Source of the DNA: Pseudomonas serboccidentalis
GTDB lineage: Bacteria > Pseudomonadota > Gammaproteobacteria > Pseudomonadales > Pseudomonadaceae
Direction of reading: 5' to 3'
DNA: 64,000 bases
NCBI RefSeq assembly: GCF_028830055.1
Contig: NZ_CP101655.1
Coordinates: forward strand, 1,016,132 to 1,080,131
Part shown: in pieces, positions 62,309-64,000 of the stretch
Numbering within the stretch: position 1 is the stretch's first letter
Layout of the letters: the number at the start of each line of letters is the position of its first letter
The notes under the pieces: generated by a model
What the model saw: the letters and a program-made list of their open reading frames with translations, nothing else
Databases searched by the model: none
What the model was told of the DNA's origin: nothing
Program-made: the position numbers and the translations under genes

Positions 62309-62316
62309 TTAAAAGC

Positions 62317-62393
62317 AAAAGATCGCAGCCTTCGGCAGCTCCTACAGGTGAAATGCAATCCCATGTAGGAGCTGCCGAAGGCTGCGATCTTTT
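62317..62393. repeat. REP palindrome, family A
   Basis: Perfect 30-base arms (62317-62346, 62364-62393) between the convergent mtgA and rpoH genes, next to a terminator. Confidence 0.92.
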
Positions 62394-62406
62394 GATCTTC
62401 TAAATG

Positions 62407-62440
62407 AAAACGCCCCGATCATCGCTGATCGGGGCGTTTT
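62407..62440 (-). terminator. Terminator of rpoH
   Basis: AAAACGCCCCGATC(ATCGCT)GATCGGGGCGTTTT: a 14-bp stem with A and T tracts on both sides, 18 bases after the rpoH stop codon. It can also stop mtgA transcripts. Confidence 0.92.
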
Positions 62441-62458
62441 TTGTTGCCTGAGCGCCGG

Positions 62459-63313
62459 TTATGCGGCGATCGACAACTTGAGCTTGTTCATCGCGCTCTT
62501 CTCGAGCTGACGGATCCGCTCGGCCGACACGTTGTACTTCTGCGCCAGGTCGTGCAGCGTGGCTTTCTCTTCTGCCAGCCAGCGCTGGTAGAGGATGTCG
62601 CGGCTACGTTCGTCCAGCACTTCCAGCGCTTCGTGCAGGTTGTGGTTGGAGTTGTCGCTCCAGTCGGCATCTTCCAGTTGACGCGCCGGGTCGTACCGGT
62701 GGTCTTCCAGGTAGTTGGCCGGCGACTGGAAAGCACTGTCGTCGTCCGCTTCCGCGGCCGGGTCGAAGGCCATGTCATGGCCGGTCAGGCGACTTTCCAT
62801 CTCGCGCACTTCCCGCGGCTCGACGCCGAGGCTTTCCGCCACACGGTGGACTTCCTCGTTGTTCAACCATGCCAGACGTTTTTTCTGGCTGCGCAGGTTG
62901 AAGAACAGCTTGCGCTGGGCCTTGGTGGTCGCGACTTTCACAATGCGCCAGTTGCGCAGGATGAACTCGTGGATTTCCGCCTTGATCCAGTGCACGGCGA
63001 ACGACACCAGACGCACACCCATTTCCGGGTTGAAGCGCTTCACGGCCTTCATCAGGCCGACGTTACCTTCCTGGATCAGGTCAGCCTGAGCCAGGCCGTA
63101 GCCGGAATAGCTACGGGCAATGTGAACAACAAATCGCAGGTGGGCGAGCACCATCTGCCGAGCCGCCCCCAAATCCTGCTCATAGTAGAGACTCTCGGCC
63201 AGTTCACGCTCCTGCTCCGGCGTCAGCAATGGAATGCTGTTGACGGTGTGCACATAGGCTTCCAGGTTCGCACCCGGAACCAACGCGTACGCAGGTTGCA
63301 AAGAATTGGTCAT
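62459..63313 (-). CDS. rpoH: Heat-shock sigma factor RpoH (sigma-32)
   Basis: A 284-residue sigma factor for heat-shock promoters. Region 1.2/2 begins near [30 protein letters not shown]; region 2.4 contains [34 protein letters not shown]; the RpoH box is [14 protein letters not shown] near residue 130; region 4.2 ends [14 protein letters not shown]. The start at 63313 follows GGGAGG. Upstream is a sigma-E-type promoter with a small hairpin in the leader. It is read away from ftsX on the same strand. Confidence 0.97.
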   Translation of the reverse strand: MTNSLQPAYALVPGANLEAYVHTVNSIPLLTPEQERELAESLYYEQDLGAARQMVLAHLRFVVHIARSYSGYGLAQADLIQEGNVGLMKAVKRFNPEMGVRLVSFAVHWIKAEIHEFILRNWRIVKVATTKAQRKLFFNLRSQKKRLAWLNNEEVHRVAESLGVEPREVREMESRLTGHDMAFDPAAEADDDSAFQSPANYLEDHRYDPARQLEDADWSDNSNHNLHEALEVLDERSRDILYQRWLAEEKATLHDLAQKYNVSAERIRQLEKSAMNKLKLSIAA

Positions 63314-63340
63314 GCGAAAAAACCTCCCACTTACATACTC

Positions 63341-63354
63341 GTGCCTCTCGGCAC
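63341..63354 (-). promoter_or_regulatory. Hairpin in the rpoH leader
   Basis: GTGCC-TCTC-GGCAC (13 of 14 bases in a 5-bp stem with a four-base loop) lies between the predicted AlgU-type promoter and the rpoH ribosome binding site. Whether it affects translation with temperature cannot be judged by eye. Confidence 0.4.
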
Positions 63355-63362
63355 TGCGAAAA

Positions 63363-63389
63363 ATTGACCGGGAATTCAAGTACAAGTTC
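63363..63389 (-). promoter_or_regulatory. Candidate AlgU (sigma-E-type) promoter of rpoH
   Basis: On the minus strand GAACTT (63389-63384) is a perfect -35 box, followed by a 16-base spacer and TCAAT (63367-63363), a close -10 match to TCTGA/TCAAA. In P. aeruginosa rpoH is known to have an AlgU-dependent promoter. The start site would be near 63355, about 42 bases before the ATG. Confidence 0.65.
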
Positions 63390-63428
63390 CCAAAAAAACC
63401 GCAAGGTCAATCACGCGCAAAAAAGATT

Positions 63429-64000
63429 CTACTTCGGCGCCAGCTCCCTGAGATGACGTGCGACTGCAATCCATGCACCGATATAACCCAACAGCACCGC
63501 GCCAAGCAAGAGCGACAGACCGTCGGCAACTGGCACTCCGGCCAGCGCGAAATCACTGCCGTACAAGCCGGCCAGTCCAACCACCGCATCGTTCAGCCAG
63601 TTCAGGCCGAACGCCAGCACACCCCAGGACAGAACCCCCGCACCGAAACCATACAACGCGCCCATATAAAGGAAGGGACGACGCACATAACTGTCGGTGC
63701 CGCCGACGAGTTTAATCACTTCTATCTCTGTGCGGCGGTTTTCAATATGAAGACGAATGGTATTGCCTATCACCAAAAGTAATGCAGAAACCAAAAGCAC
63801 CGTCAGACCGAAGACAAACCGGTCACCGAGCTTGAGGATGGCAGCCAGACGCTCGACCCAGACTAGATCAAGTTGCGCCTGTTGTACCTTGGGCAGCTCG
63901 GAAAGTTTTTGTCTTAATGCTTCCAGGGTCGGCTTGTCGACTTCGTTAGGAGTCACCAGCACCACACCCGGCAGCGGGTTCTCCGGCAGTTCGCGCAGGG
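63429..64000 (-). CDS. ftsX: Cell division protein FtsX (C-terminal part, 5' end outside window)
   Basis: The C-terminal 190 residues of FtsX, the permease-like partner of FtsE. The visible part contains the end of the extracellular loop (LRELPENPLPGVVLVTPNEVD), three membrane segments (FGLTVLLVSALLLVIGNTIRL; PFLYMGALYGFGAGVLSWGVLAFGLNWL; LSLLLGAVLLGYIGAWIAVARHL) and the conserved cytosolic motif HIENRRTEIEVIKLVGGTDSYVRRPFLY. FtsEX regulates peptidoglycan hydrolases at the septum. The open frame continues past the window edge. Confidence 0.93.
   Translation of the reverse strand, partial: LRELPENPLPGVVLVTPNEVDKPTLEALRQKLSELPKVQQAQLDLVWVERLAAILKLGDRFVFGLTVLLVSALLLVIGNTIRLHIENRRTEIEVIKLVGGTDSYVRRPFLYMGALYGFGAGVLSWGVLAFGLNWLNDAVVGLAGLYGSDFALAGVPVADGLSLLLGAVLLGYIGAWIAVARHLRELAPK

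Overview
The window is chromosomal DNA of a fluorescent Pseudomonas (P. fluorescens group). The evidence is the high GC content, gene order typical of the genus (pilGHIJ-chpA next to gshB-tonB-algH-ruvX-pyrR-pyrB-pyrC', pilT-yggS-proC-yggT-metXW, trmB-thiGS-mtgA-rpoH-ftsX), a complete mdc/mad malonate cluster, and about 18 intergenic REP palindromes of three families. I saw no tRNA, rRNA, CRISPR array, transposase or prophage.

Layout. 1-6 kb: envelope and transport genes (cytochrome c', MltA, MAPEG, DMT exporter, Na+/H+ antiporter, FNT channel, thioesterase). 6-9 kb: the SAM cycle (ahcY behind an SAH riboswitch, then metF). 9-18 kb: a periplasmic binding protein, RhlE helicase, a YceI/cytochrome b561 pair, an amine oxidase with an unusual Lys/Ala/Pro tail, bioA and rsmE. 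18-22 kb: a binding protein and D-amino-acid oxidoreductase divergent from a LysR regulator, then a hemolysin III family protein. 22-30.4 kb: mdcR, then the convergent malonate operon mdcABCDEGH-madLM. 30.6-31.5 kb: a DUF6124 gene with a long, hairpin-rich leader. 31.5-41.5 kb: the Pil-Chp chemosensory operon (pilG, pilH, pilI, pilJ, chpA, cheW-like), lacking pilK and chpB. 41.7-47.7 kb: gshB, tonB, algH, ruvX and the pyrimidine genes pyrR-pyrB-pyrC'. 47.7-49.5 kb: an AT-rich insertion carrying a colicin M-type bacteriocin and a probable membrane immunity protein. 49.5-64 kb: housekeeping genes ending in a partial ftsX.

How the genes fit together. The Pil-Chp system and the retraction ATPase PilT both serve type IV pili. 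ahcY, metF, metX and metW serve the methionine/SAM cycle. MdcA-E form a malonate decarboxylase; MdcB and MdcG make and attach its prosthetic group, MdcH primes it, and MadLM imports malonate.

The most interesting items are: (1) the bacteriocin cassette, whose catalytic motif lacks the histidine of the colicin M active site; (2) the structured region upstream of the DUF6124 gene, a candidate undescribed RNA element; (3) the SAH riboswitch whose pseudoknot strand overlaps a hairpin masking the ahcY ribosome binding site; (4) a palindromic LysR-type operator candidate in front of mdcA; (5) an AlgU (sigma-E)-type promoter in front of rpoH. Everything here was read by eye; family names rest on recognised motifs, not on database searches.
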